Shown piece by piece: positions 26,801-37,300 of a stretch of 64,000 nucleotides of DNA. This DNA is from Himantopus leucocephalus. Lineage: Eukaryota; Chordata; Aves; Charadriiformes; Recurvirostridae. The translations under genes were made by a program, and so were the position numbers. The stretch lies in NCBI GenBank assembly GCA_003993805.1, contig RSEF01000002.1, forward strand, positions 91,773,024 through 91,837,023, written 5' to 3'. The notes below the pieces were generated by a model that worked only from the letters and a program-made list of their open reading frames with translations, was not told the origin of the DNA and made no database searches. The first letter of the stretch is position 1, and the number at the start of each line of letters is the position of its first letter.

Positions 26801-27359
26801 ACAACTCCCCCACATAGCTCAGGGAAGAGGCAACCCTTCCCGGCAGAGGTTAAACAGAGCTCATGGGCCCGTGGGTGTGGGGTAGGCCTCAGGTGAGTCT
26901 GTTTGGGGCCATCTGGGCTTATTAGTGCCCCTGACAGGGATCAGCTGGTTGTGTGCAATACAAGGGGAAATGCTCTGAATGACAGCCCTGTGCTGGTTGG
27001 TGAGTTTTCTTGGCTTTCTTGGTGTATGGCTGTGGGCAGCCTTTGTCGTCTGGTTGCTTTTAGCTGGAACCTGTGAACAATGTGGTGGCACAGGCTGAGG
27101 GGAGGCACATGTTGGATGGGTGAGGGAGGTGTAACTGCAAGGTTGTTACAGACATGGCTCTTTCTAAGGCCCTGTGCCTTCAGGGCAGGGGAAGCTCAGT
27201 GGGTGTGTGCTTACACTTCCGCTGTCCTTAGTGCGTACACCTGCCCAACTCATGGCACTTCTCTCATATAATTCTAGAAACCTGAGGCTGTGCTTATTTC
27301 TTTCCTCTTGCGACTGACAAAGGAAACCACTGCAGTGGGAGAAGCGAGGCCTAGTTGGT
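14823..27359. other. Long AT-rich stretch without a supported gene
   Basis: About 12.5 kb with no recognised gene or repeat family. Exon-like pieces were seen at 15674-15732, 15982-16035, 17603-17713, 17760-17890, 20391-20440 and 20482-20515. Two adjacent pairs would need introns of 46 and 41 bases, which is too short for a vertebrate spliceosomal intron. That shows how easily chance produces such pieces here. Open frames at 18051-18782 overlap on both strands. A minus-strand frame at 26159-26485 is hydrophobic but unspliced and unrecognised. Confidence 0.5.
26216..26245. repeat. Imperfect inverted repeat with TG/TA/CA core
   Basis: The segment reads aagtgtgtgtatg, then a tatata core, then atgcacactt. 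The arms aagtgtg and cacactt are exact reverse complements, and the core is alternating purine-pyrimidine. It could extrude as a hairpin or adopt left-handed DNA. It is most likely a decayed dinucleotide microsatellite. Confidence 0.7.
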
Positions 27360-27389
27360 GGGGCTCCGGCCTGGCCCACCCCACACACT

Positions 27390-27410
27390 CCCCCCCCCCA
27401 CTCCCCCCCC
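27390..27410 (+). repeat. Poly(C) tracts
   Basis: A run of ten C, then ac t, then a run of eight C, directly in front of the minisatellite at the 5' edge of the CpG island. Together with the G-rich repeats that follow, this sequence is prone to unusual DNA structure and to sequencing error. Confidence 0.85.
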
Positions 27411-27414
27411 GGCA

Positions 27415-27497
27415 GGGGGCCCGAGCAGGCCGGGGGGCCCGAGCAGGCCGGGGGGCCCGAGCAGGCCGGGGGGCCCGAGCAGGCCGGGGGGCCCGCG
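27415..27497 (+). repeat. 18-bp GC-rich minisatellite, about 4.5 copies
   Basis: The unit is six G, then cccgagcaggcc. Full copies lie at 27432-27449, 27450-27467 and 27468-27485, with a 17-base first copy at 27415-27431 and a partial copy to about 27497. The copies are identical, implying recent expansion or active homogenisation. Each unit carries a G6 run, and two CpG sites per unit lie in and between copies, so the array adds to the CpG island. In one frame it translates to a GPSRPG repeat, but there is no reason to think it is coding. Confidence 0.95.
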
Positions 27498-28028
27498 GGT
27501 GCTGACAGACCCTCCCTCCCCCTTCCCTCACCTCACCCAGGGTTGCGCCGCGGCGCCGTCCCTCCGGCAGCTTCTCACCGGCGGCGCCTGGAGCGTACCT
27601 CCCGGCCTTTACAGGCCCGGCTCGGCCTTACTGCAGCTCTGCCCGCGGCCGAGAGACCGGCCCCGCGGCCAGGGCGGTGCCCGAGGGCCGCCGCCGGGGC
27701 TGCCCCGCTGCGGGCCGGGGCGGTGGGAGGGAGGGGCCCGACCCGGCGTCCTTGGCCTGGCCTGGAGCGGGAAGCACGACTTAAAAATAATGCTTTGCCT
27801 TTTGTTTTTCCTTGCCTTTTCGCTGATTTTTGTAGGGAAATCCTTACAGGTTTTCATAGCAAATAATTTTACCTCGTAGCTGCTTGTTTTGAACGCTGTA
27901 TTACTATCATGCTACGTGGCTGAAAAGTTCTTACTTGGCAGCAGCGAAGATTAAGTAGTTCTATTAAAAAAATTAATCAACTTTTTCTTTAAAAAAAACC
28001 AAAACCCCAAAACCACCCCAGTTTTCAG

Positions 28029-28157
28029 TAGAAGGCCCAAAGCTGTTGGCCCAATGGTGGGGTGCAGGAGTTCTGTTCGAGCACGGTGAACCTGCCCAAC
28101 CCACAGCTTTTGTAGACGGCGTGCGCTCCTATGGTGTTGTCCATGGGCTTTCACTAA
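28029..28157 (+). CDS. Candidate exon downstream of CpG island, unidentified
   Basis: A 129-base GC-rich block (about 56 percent GC) sits between AT-rich flanks, with acceptor ccccagttttcag and donor CACTAA followed by gtaagg. One frame is fully open, phase 1 to 1, 42 codons plus split codons, with segments such as EGPKLLAQWWGAGVLFEHGE and FVDGVRSYGVVHGLSL. Its position a few hundred bases behind the CpG island suggests exon 2 of a plus-strand transcript. No ATG precedes it in the island in the needed phase, so it may be untranslated, may follow an undetected coding exon, or may belong to a gene starting further left. The minus strand is also open here, so coding is not proven. Confidence 0.45.
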
Positions 28158-29002
28158 GTAAGGTCCAAGAAAGAAGTAAGTATGGATTTAAAATATCTCG
28201 GCTTGCTATGTATTGTTAATGAAAAATTGTTATTTTTTTCAATACATCCATGCTTTTGTTGCAAGAAAACTGAAGCTCTCGCCGTATGATGTGAAATATT
28301 TGCTTTAATTTAGTGTTAACTTTCTCATTGTTTAAAGAAAAAAAAGCTGAAACTTGGATTTCTCCTCCAAAACAATTAACCCCATTTTCTCCTATTCAAT
28401 GCTTGCCTATACCATATGATTGACATTTAATACTTGTTTCTATCCCACTAGCCCTTTTGCAGGAGCAGATTTTGACAGAGCAGGGGGGTGAGATGGAAAT
28501 GCTGTTGCTTTTTTTCTGGATGCCAGCTGAACAGTCTGTGTTGGGCCACTTGCTAAGGGCCCCATTCACAGGTACAACCTCACTAACTCTTGACTGACAG
28601 GCTTACCATTTATCAGAGCAGTGCTTGCCTCCTGCTAATGGGCTCTGTGCCTGCAGGTGATCAAGAGGATTTTAAACTAAAAACCTGCATCTGGTGAATT
28701 CCAGAAGCAATTTTCACAGCTGGCTGATAGCTTGTTAATTTGCAAGGCAGAAAAAGGGGTGAAAAAATCCAAACCCAAAACACAACACAAAACCACCCAG
28801 CTGCAATGCAAACAAACTGTAGTTTAGGGAATCTGTAATTGGAGATGTACAAAGTGTGTGTTTCTCCAGGATATTGATAAAAAAGCAACCTTAAAAATAC
28901 TCTGGGAAGCAGATGTGGATGTGAAGGATGCAATGAATGCGCTATTGCTGCCACTGTTTTTTGTTCAATCAAACGCTTAACCTGCCTCTTCTCCCCACCA
29001 AG

Positions 29003-29037
29003 CATGGAATGACCAAGCTGATTTCTCATTAAACTCG
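29003..29037 (+). CDS. Candidate small exon, unidentified
   Basis: 35 bases lie between an acceptor with a strong pyrimidine tract (cctgcctcttctccccaccaag) and a near-consensus donor, ACTCG followed by gtgagt. In phase 1 it is open and encodes WNDQADFSLNS, ending in phase 0. The phase fits the end of 28029-28157. It is short, so support comes mainly from the two good splice sites. Confidence 0.3.
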
Positions 29038-29226
29038 GTGAGTCTGGATAAATTTACTTCTCTGCCAACTTCAAGTATGCTGAAATATAACCTGAGGAAT
29101 GATAGATGTTTGGCAATCTAAAAATAGTAATAGTTTGCTTATATGTAATAGTAAACAACAACAGAAATACAGAAACTAAGAAATACCAGTGCAATTTTTG
29201 TTTCCTCTTACCTCATATGCTTGCAG

Positions 29227-29372
29227 GTGTTATTGTTTAAGTATCAGATCATATACTGCATCACCTGTTACAACACCTACTCCATGTCATTTTCAAGGGA
29301 GAAGACCTCGGTGCCATTAGGCTGGAGATCCTCATCTGTGGTTGAACTTCTCTTGTTAAGCTTCACTGCTAT
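29227..29372 (+). CDS. Candidate exon, unidentified
   Basis: Acceptor cctcatatgcttgcag and donor GCTAT followed by gtaaga bound a 48-codon open frame, phase 0 to 2. A stop (TAA) overlaps the donor, so the frame depends on that splice. The peptide has a hydrophobic start (VLLFKYQIIYCITCY) and a polar middle (SREKTSVPLGWRSSS). A 115-codon frame covers the same bases on the minus strand (29277-29624), so the strand of any coding function is uncertain. Confidence 0.25.
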
Positions 29373-31119
29373 GTAAGAATGGAGGTAAGACTCAGAGCAT
29401 GCCAGAGGAAATACGTATGTATGAATGAATGTCCCAATGTAGAGGATGCCAAATTTAAAGAGGCATCTAGCGTACCACCGCCTGCTTCCAACAGTGTGTT
29501 TTCTAACAACTCTTTCACTCAAAGTGTATGACTCCTTCATGACCTCCTGTGTAGCTATGCTTTTGGGATTGTGTGACAGGCTTCCCATATAGCCCAAAGA
29601 CGGGAGATTAGTTTGCCTCATCAAAAACCACAGGGATGCTTTCAGTCTCTAAAGCTAGGTTTTATCTGAATGCAAACTAAGATAAAACTGAAAATGCAGA
29701 AACACAGTTCTTCAGGGAAGCATAGTAAAATAAAAAGGGGTTTTAATTAAGCTGCCTTCATGGCTCCTGCTTCTATGTCAGGAAATTTGCAGGATGGATC
29801 CTTTCTCTCTGACTTGGGATAGGTCTGGCAATTTTTAAAAAAAGAGTAAACACAGGTCTCTAAAAAAAAAAAATCTCTTCTCCATCACCTCTAAGGTACA
29901 GCTCTGTCTTGCATTGCTGCTTAGAAGCTGCTTGGTCTCTGCTTATGCTGCAGGTGCCAGACCTGTTTGTCAAAAGTTGAGTTTTGAGCCCCATCCTTCT
30001 CTCACAAAGGCTCCTTGAGCTTTGTATCATCAGTTAAACTCTGAGGTGCGATCTCCTATATGCCTTTTGACTCAAAGCACAGCAGTCTGCACAAAGCAGT
30101 TGGATAATCTTCTTCACTGCCTGGGCACCTTTTTTTTAACAAGGCATAACTTGTGAATTTTTAATTTTTTTTAATGATATGTAAAGAAAACCTGTCTGAT
30201 TTGAAACTGTGACTTAAATGATTCTTAAATGATTTGAAGGAAAAATCTGAAAACTCTTTTGGAAACTGGCCTGTTCAGGTTTTGTCTAAGCAGGAGTATA
30301 CAATCTTTTAGTTTTTAACAAAAAAGTTATAAGCTATTGCCACAAAATGTGTTTGTTTGGTCTTGTTGGCTAATCAGACTGAATAAAAGTGGCATTTATT
30401 TTTAACAAATAGGAAGTGCACTTCAATATTTGTAGTAGCAAAGAGAAATTCTTCATTTAGAGTTATTTTTCTCTGGTGTTCTGCATTTTGTAACTTGTTT
30501 AGGGGCAAACCCTTCTCCTTATTTGTTGTGTAAGTCCCTGCTAATGTCACAACTCAGTAGCTGAATAAAACATACACAAATGCAGTAGTATGCCTAGTTG
30601 CAAAGGGATGGTGATTTTGCATTATCCCTGTTAAATACGGAATAAAATCAAAACAAGGCTCTTACCAGTGTTGTCTGTTACTGATCTATCATCCACAGCC
30701 TCCAGTAGTAGAGGGAGAGTGACCCACACATACAAGAGTCATTTTTGTTATGGCAAGTATGCCATTTCTAAATAGTCATATTTTAGAAGAAACCATAAGT
30801 TTGGGACCAGTTTTGACATAGAAGCACGGCTATGATCATGGGTTGCAATTTCAGATAGTCTCAGTGTGTCCTCTGGAGGTGATTGTTTTGGGTTGTTGTA
30901 ATTAAATCTCAGGAGTTACTTCTTCCTGCTCCAAAGAGTTGTGTCATTCGTGTCTGTCCCTGTCCCCACACCCCCACAACGATGAAGCATGCCTTTTAGT
31001 CTACTAAAGATGAAGTGCAAAGCAAAAGAATGAATTAGAAAAGAAAGAGCGATCTTTGATAATGCCTATGATGTAAATAATACTGCCTTTGACATCGATT
31101 TCGTGAGTCATTGTTTCAG

Positions 31120-31300
31120 GCAATATTCTGGCCCATCTTTCACGAGTAAATCCTCCTCTGCTATTAGTAACAGTGGTTTCCTTTCTCACTGGAAAGTATT
31201 TTGGGAGCAAAACATTCTGAGTTATAACAGCAAAACATTTACAAAAGCAATATATCTGAATATTCTTCTTGTATACCTGATCACACATATGAGACACCTG
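31120..31300 (+). CDS. Candidate exon, unidentified
   Basis: 181 bases lie between acceptor attgtttcag and donor CACCTG followed by gtaagc. One frame is open for 60 codons, phase 2 to 0. It includes SKSSSAISNSGFLSHWKVFW and KAIYLNILLVYLITHMRHL, the last being a hydrophobic helix-like segment. The entry phase fits 29227-29372 (split codon AT then G). The opposite strand is open across the same region (31004-31297), which weakens the case. Confidence 0.28.
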
Positions 31301-31431
31301 GTAAGCATATGAGCTAATGCTCCCTACAATAGTGTTCTTATGCTCCTTTGTTTCTCAAGCAGCTATGCTGAGCTGGTAACACTTCTGAGCAATACTATTG
31401 GCTTTGTTTTCTGCCATTTAATTTCCTGTAG

Positions 31432-31474
31432 TTGAGACTATCATCAGAAGATCTTGCAAGCAAAGTAATGCTCT
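31432..31474 (+). CDS. Candidate small exon, unidentified
   Basis: Acceptor tttaatttcctgtag is strong. The donor is either AGCAAA followed by gtaatg (phase 0) or CTCT followed by gtaaac (phase 1). The second is drawn here because it fits the next candidate. The frame encodes LRLSSEDLASK. Introns on each side would be 131 and 111 bases, short but possible in birds. Confidence 0.22.
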
Positions 31475-31585
31475 GTAAACCGTAAATTGGGAGTTGCTAC
31501 ACCGAGATCTCATGATGTGTTTTGTTGTGTTTTTTTTTTTTTTCCTCCCAAATCCGTCATGTGTTGTGGATGGAAACGTTGATAG

Positions 31586-31688
31586 CAGCTTTATTAGATG
31601 GAAGTAGAGCCAAACAAATATTTGGAATACGGTGGTACAGTCTGCTTAGTGCCATAGCAAAATATAGATCCACTAGTCTTTTAAGAAG
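31586..31688 (+). CDS. Candidate exon, unidentified
   Basis: A long T tract and C-rich run precede gttgatag. The 3' end is AGAAG followed by gtgagt, a near-consensus donor. The frame is open for 33 codons in phase 1 to 2 and only in that phase. It includes LLDGSRAKQIFGIRWYSLLS and AIAKYRSTSLLR, typical of an alpha-helical repeat protein, but no family was recognised. The acceptor could also be the next cag three bases on. Confidence 0.3.
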
Positions 31689-34259
31689 GTGAGTCAATAG
31701 TTGTTTTGCATTTATGTTGTCATTTTAAGGAACTTCTGAAATGTTCTACCAGCCAAAAATGTGCAAAGCCTAAAAGCCTCTTGATTAGTTGTATATATTT
31801 ACAACTTCTCTTGTGCACGTTGCTTAGAATCAAACAGTGTCATTAGACACCTCCAAGAAATGGCCTGCATGCATGACTCTTGTCTCTGGGTGACAATTAC
31901 AGCCAACGGTAAGGTAAATGTAAGCTGACTGTCAAATACAGGTAGCTGTTGTTGAGAAAATCTGTGGAGAGTCTGACGAAACTTCCAAATTTGATAAAGA
32001 ACATAAAGATTGATCATTCCTTCACCTTAGTTCAAATGTATTTATTTTTCTTTGTGTAGTAGTCAACATGGGAAACACCCTACTTCAAATTAAGTATGAA
32101 ACTTAAGTTCTATAAGAACACCAAATTTCAATTATACTTCAGAATTATTACAATATGCCCAGCGGATCTTGAATTGAAGGCTGGTCTTAATTTGACTGTA
32201 ACAACTTTTGTCAAAAAATGCTTAATATTTTTTTTGTAACAAAAAGTGTGAAAAATACATTTTTGAAGCATGAATGCTCAAAGCTGGAAGCAAATTTTTA
32301 ATTACATGCACACTATAAAAGTTTACAAGCAGGGCTTTGGTGGCTAGTTTGCAAATTACCTTGCACTTAAATTGGTCAGAATCTTGAAACTTACAGCTCA
32401 ATCTAAAAACACTAGGTGAAATTCAGATATGTACTTTGATCTGTATTGGACTAGTTAATATGTAAGTCAGATGATAGTTTCATTACTCCTGTATGAATAA
32501 GCTGGATGACTGAGTAATGCAGCATGAATTTCAAACCATGTATTACAAATGCATTTGAATAATTTGCAAATGATTGTCTGCTAGTCAATTTAATTTGTAA
32601 TTTTTTGGAAAAGTTGATAATACTTTTTTATATCCTTTAGAACCTCCTATAAAGAAGGACGAGCTAAGACTTGAAAATGCAGTATCAGAAAAAATACCAT
32701 ACTGTGGGATACGACTTTTGTGCCCCTAATGAATTTGTCTTACTAACGTTAGAAGTCAGGGATGATAGCAAGCTGAGAGGCTATGTTATGAGAAAATACT
32801 TATGTGACGTTAATCACCTGACTTACTATAGGAAATGTATGAAATAAGTGTGATGGCAAGTTGCAGACTTGAGTTGAAGTTCACCCTACAGGCAAGACAA
32901 GTTTGGATATGCAGGGTTTTAATTATTTTTGCCACTTCAGCTCATCATGCTTTCAGGATCAAAACAGCAGGAAAACTTTCGGGAGTCGTGAAACGGGAAC
33001 ACACAATGCACGCAGACACCTGATGTGTTAAAGTCTAGCATTTATGACTCATCAGGAAAGGATGGGGAACCTGTAAAGCCCTGTCCTTAAGTTTATTTTA
33101 TGTAATAAAATAGGAAAATGTGCATATTTCTTCAAACAGAAGTTCCCCTTCCTTCACTCTTGGCAGTCTGGTGTTTGGAAGGGATGTGGCGTAGCATGCT
33201 CCAAGGGACCCAGCGTTGTCGCTCCCCGGTTTGCTGCTATTCTGCAAACATACTGCCTGTCTGCTGGCCCTCACCCAAGTCCTGGGTCTTTTAGCATGAC
33301 TTTGTGTTGCCTGTGACTGAAAGAAGGATGTAGGAGAGGTAAAGCAGGTCGAGAAGATAGCTAAATTGGTTAAGAGCTTGTGACAGGTATGTTATGAGGA
33401 AAGGACAATAGCACTCAGTTTAGAGTGGAGAGGCCTGAGGAGGAGGACACGTGGCTGAGACTCAAAAACCATGAGGGCAGTGATGAATGCTGAATTGCTG
33501 TTTACCAAATCCCACAGTAGTATGACCAGGGGCCTCTAGAGCAAACTAGGAGTTCAGTTCAGGATGGATAAGAGAAAGTACTGCCCTCATCCAGCAGTGA
33601 GCTTTGGGAACTTCATGTGCTGGGAGGATAAGGAGTCGGGTTGTATCAACAGGCTGGAAAAAAAAAAGAGGGGGCGGGATAGATATTCACATGCAGTAGG
33701 TTTCTAAACTGACGGGAGTAAGCAGGGAGGATACCTTTTAACAAGCCTCACTTAAAAAACAAACAAAAACCAAACCCACACTGTGGGTGCTAGGAAAGAG
33801 TGGGTAGGCTTGCATGCTTTCAGTGAATAGCATCTGCTGTTGCCACTACTGGAGACAAAATGTTGGTAGAATGGACCATTGGCCTGATCTAGTAGGGCAT
33901 TTCTAATGTTCTCTATATTAAGTCTCCAGATTATTCCAATAAACAGGTGTATGTTAATGAATGCTTGTCCTTTACAAAAAGCTTTATTTTTCCTCTCTGT
34001 CCAAACCATTCTTTTTTTAATGCACACAAGAGACTGATCAGTGTAAGATGGATGCTGCCTTAACTTTCTTAAAGAAGGTTAAATTGTCTGGAAAAGATTT
34101 CATGTTTGAAATATTTCACAGTAGAGCCACAGAGACAAAGTGTACTTTCTTGTCTCTGAATCTGTTCAGACCCTTTGATTTTTTTTTTTAAATTTTCTTT
34201 TTCTTTAGTTGTCTCTTCTGGGATACATATCTCATTTTATACCTTTGTACTTTTCCCAG

Positions 34260-34396
34260 TATCTGGAGTCATCTGAATAACTTATATCATTTGAACGCTG
34301 GCACATCTGAATCATCATCTTCTGTACTATTTGGGACTTACTCTTCTGGAATGAAAATTATGCGTTTGACAGATATGTCAAAGAGGGAACGACTAG
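34260..34396 (+). CDS. Candidate exon, unidentified
   Basis: Acceptor tatacctttgtacttttcccag leads into a 45-codon open frame, phase 2 to 1, ending at CTAG followed by gtattt (a mediocre donor). The entry phase fits the exit of 31586-31688. The peptide has a serine stretch (SESSSSVLFGTYSSG) and a basic segment (DMSKRERL). A downstream block behind ctaatttcag at 34518 would close the frame with a stop after 11 codons, but that is not well supported. Confidence 0.28.
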
Positions 34397-37300
34397 GTAT
34401 TTTTTCTACTGTGGATTCAAGTAGAGCAATTTCTACACATATATGGTTAGATGGCCATAGTTGTCACATGGCTACTCAAAAATGACGCCTTCTCTTGCCT
34501 CTTGTGTCTAATTTCAGATATCTCAAGAATATTTCTGTGCACAGAATATTAGAAAGTGATTAACTGCTCAATGTGCTTTCATCACAAGGCTATTATTTTC
34601 AATGCTTTGCTTGCACAAAGCACAGGCAGCTGTGTCCTATTCTTCTATGAAGCAGTAATGCAGTGTCTGGTCATTATACCATCCTAATGTGTTAAATTAT
34701 ACCAATATCATAAAGCAATAGCAATTTAAAAAAAAAATTGAACTGCTTAGTTAAAAAAATAAAACCCTTGACAACTCCCTGAACCTCTCAAAGGAAGCAA
34801 CAGATGTTGAACTGAAACTGGGAGCCTTTTATAATTTGGTCAAACATGCGTTTCCCACATCCTATTTAAAATTCCAGCTTTTTGATCAAAAGGAGAGGGA
34901 AGGGAAGCAGACCACTTTATATCCTAGATCTTACTTTTCTTTTTCTGTCTAAACGTTTCTAAGGCTGCAGTTTTAGGAGGCTATACCGCACAGGGGTCCA
35001 GAGTGACAATTGATTCACGTGAACGGTCATGCTTTCCCTGTTTGGTTAAGTTCATCCACACTGTCTAAATTATGAGAAGCAGATGGATTCCACTTTGACA
35101 TGTGTCAACTGGCTACCCCAGGAGGGAAATTCAAGTTTGAATGGGAAAGGTTAGCTTGCAGTCAAGCCTCAGATCGTCTCATGTTCCTAGCAGTTCTGAC
35201 TCCATTGTCCTGCCCGCTCTGACCTGTCACTGAGCTTTTTATCCTCTGCTTCTGTGCCATCCTGCCTAGAGGTCTTCTCCAAATGGTCTTTAGCCTCTTG
35301 AGAAATGCCTTGATGAGATAATGTGGCGGGAATACCTGAATATGCTCAGAAATTACCTTAAACTTGCACTTTTGTGAGCCAACTGCACGTGCTGTGTACC
35401 TCCATGATGGAACGACGTTATTGCATTTTCCTTTCTGGCATGCAATGGGAAGGGATGGAAGACTGCAGGAGGGGAATTCTTGTGCCTGTGAAGGTGTTGT
35501 AATTTGTGGGCATAGTAGTTCTTTAGCACTGAACATTGAATGCAGTTGTGTTCTTTGGTGCCAAATCCTGCTGAATGAATGTCTCAGGTACTTGGCTGGT
35601 TGAAGCTATTGCACCCAAATGATTCATTTTCTGTCACAAGGAACTGTCTGAAGAGTTAGGTAGAATCAGTATGATTGGGGACTTCCCAACTGAGTCCTTA
35701 GTTCAGCTGGAAACCAATTCTTCACTTTTAACGTAACCAGACAAGAAAGTGAAGCTGTCAGGGAAATAAAGCTTGGAACAACAGCCAACTGCTGTCAGCT
35801 TATCAAGTAATAAGGAAAAAAAAAAGTTAGTAGTACAAGCACAGGGGAGTGTGTGTGAGAGAGAACTTATATTACTGTTCCCAATGCTGACAAGTATACT
35901 GACTTTTAAAAATATTTTCTTTTTCCAGTGTGTGGGTTACTCCTTAAAAATGTCTGAATGCTCCTTTTTGACTAGGTTACTAAACTTAGTAAAATTTATA
36001 CAAATATAGGTCAGGTGCAAAATGTATTACTAGTCATCTAATACAAACAGAGGAAAATTGTCCTTCTGAAGAAGGTTTCAATTAGTCTTTTTAATCGTAA
36101 AATTTGTCCAAGAAGTTGCCCATCTAAAAAGGTACTAGAAATGACAACATGTAATAATTAGGAATGATATTATTAGTCAAGGCAACTGAATTGCATGGTT
36201 TAAATTTCTAGCAGTTCTGCTATTTCACTTGGATTCAAGGAAATAGCAGTGAAAGAAAAGCCAGTAACTAACTGCTCCAGAAGTACTGAAGAGCTGTAGT
36301 GTAAAGCAAATAGCAAAGATTCTGGTGACATCTCTGCAGGGTACTGTATGAGAAACCTACAAGAGAAAAAAGATGTTTTTATATCTACAGAGTTAGTGAA
36401 TATTGACATATGAATGAAGAATATGTGCTGGAATATTTACTTTAAAATCATCCTTAAGGTCTTCTATAATAAGGACTAAAATTGTACCATGGATATGAAA
36501 CAGAAATAAATTTGAAACTCCATGTTTTCATTATTAAGTATTGATAAATGCTAAAAGAGCAAAGAGAAAATGGTTTGTGAAAATTGGTTTTCTGAATCAA
36601 TGTTTTGTATCATATATACTAATACAGTGGAAGGAAATGCTTGCTAATTTTTTTTGGAGGACTTTAAAGTACCGCTTGAAACATCATGAACATGCAGTAA
36701 CTATTCCCCACTTGTCCTATTGAGGAACAGGATTACTGAAGAAAGTAAAGCAAGTAAGATTTGAGTCAGTAAGCAGAAGCTAAGTATAACCTAAACCACT
36801 TGCAGACCTCAAGATGACAAAAGTCAAGGCATCATCTTGTCAGTGGTGTTGTATCAGTTGACATTGAGTTGGACAGTGCAGATGAGTACTTCAATCTTCA
36901 TTCACTAATGTGATTTCTAATGGAGTCCCTCGGAAAGGACCAATGACACTGACATTGCTTCAGTACTTTTTTAAAGGAAGTGACTTAACTGCATTCAAAT
37001 TTAGGCTATACATTGGTAAAAGAAAAACTTTGTTTATTTTCCAGCATTTTATGTAGGCTGGTTACATGTTTTTAATTGCTGTAAGAATATTAGAGCTTTG
37101 TTTTATGGCTACTTGGAATGCTGAATTCCCCCTGAATACGAATTACAACAATTATTTACATGTAGCCTTTAGTACCAACATTTAGCCATATTCCTCTTGT
37201 AATTATAATATGTTTGCAAGGTCAGGCTTTCTGGATCGATGCACTCTACCAGAGGACTGTTTCAGTGTAGCTCTTTTCTCTTGGTGTGCTTTAAATACTA

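Larger units (their letters stand above)
27360..27780. promoter_or_regulatory. CpG island, probable promoter
   Basis: A sharply bounded block of very high GC with dense CpG, most clearly from 27541 to 27780, sits in otherwise AT-rich DNA. GC-box cores (GGGCGG) occur at 27672-27677 and 27718-27723. There is no TATA box, and no ATG between 27541 and 27780, which fits a CpG-type promoter with a non-coding first exon. A GC-rich candidate exon on the plus strand lies 250 bases downstream (28029-28157), suggesting rightward transcription, but such islands are often bidirectional. Open frames across the island (27355-27879, 27543-27866 and minus 27274-27531) are explained by the scarcity of AT-rich stops. 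Confidence 0.8.

Noticed and set aside
27355..27879. 174-codon and overlapping long frames on both strands across the CpG island
   Set aside because: Open because GC-rich DNA has few stops. The frames run through poly(C) and the minisatellite, and start codons are poorly placed.
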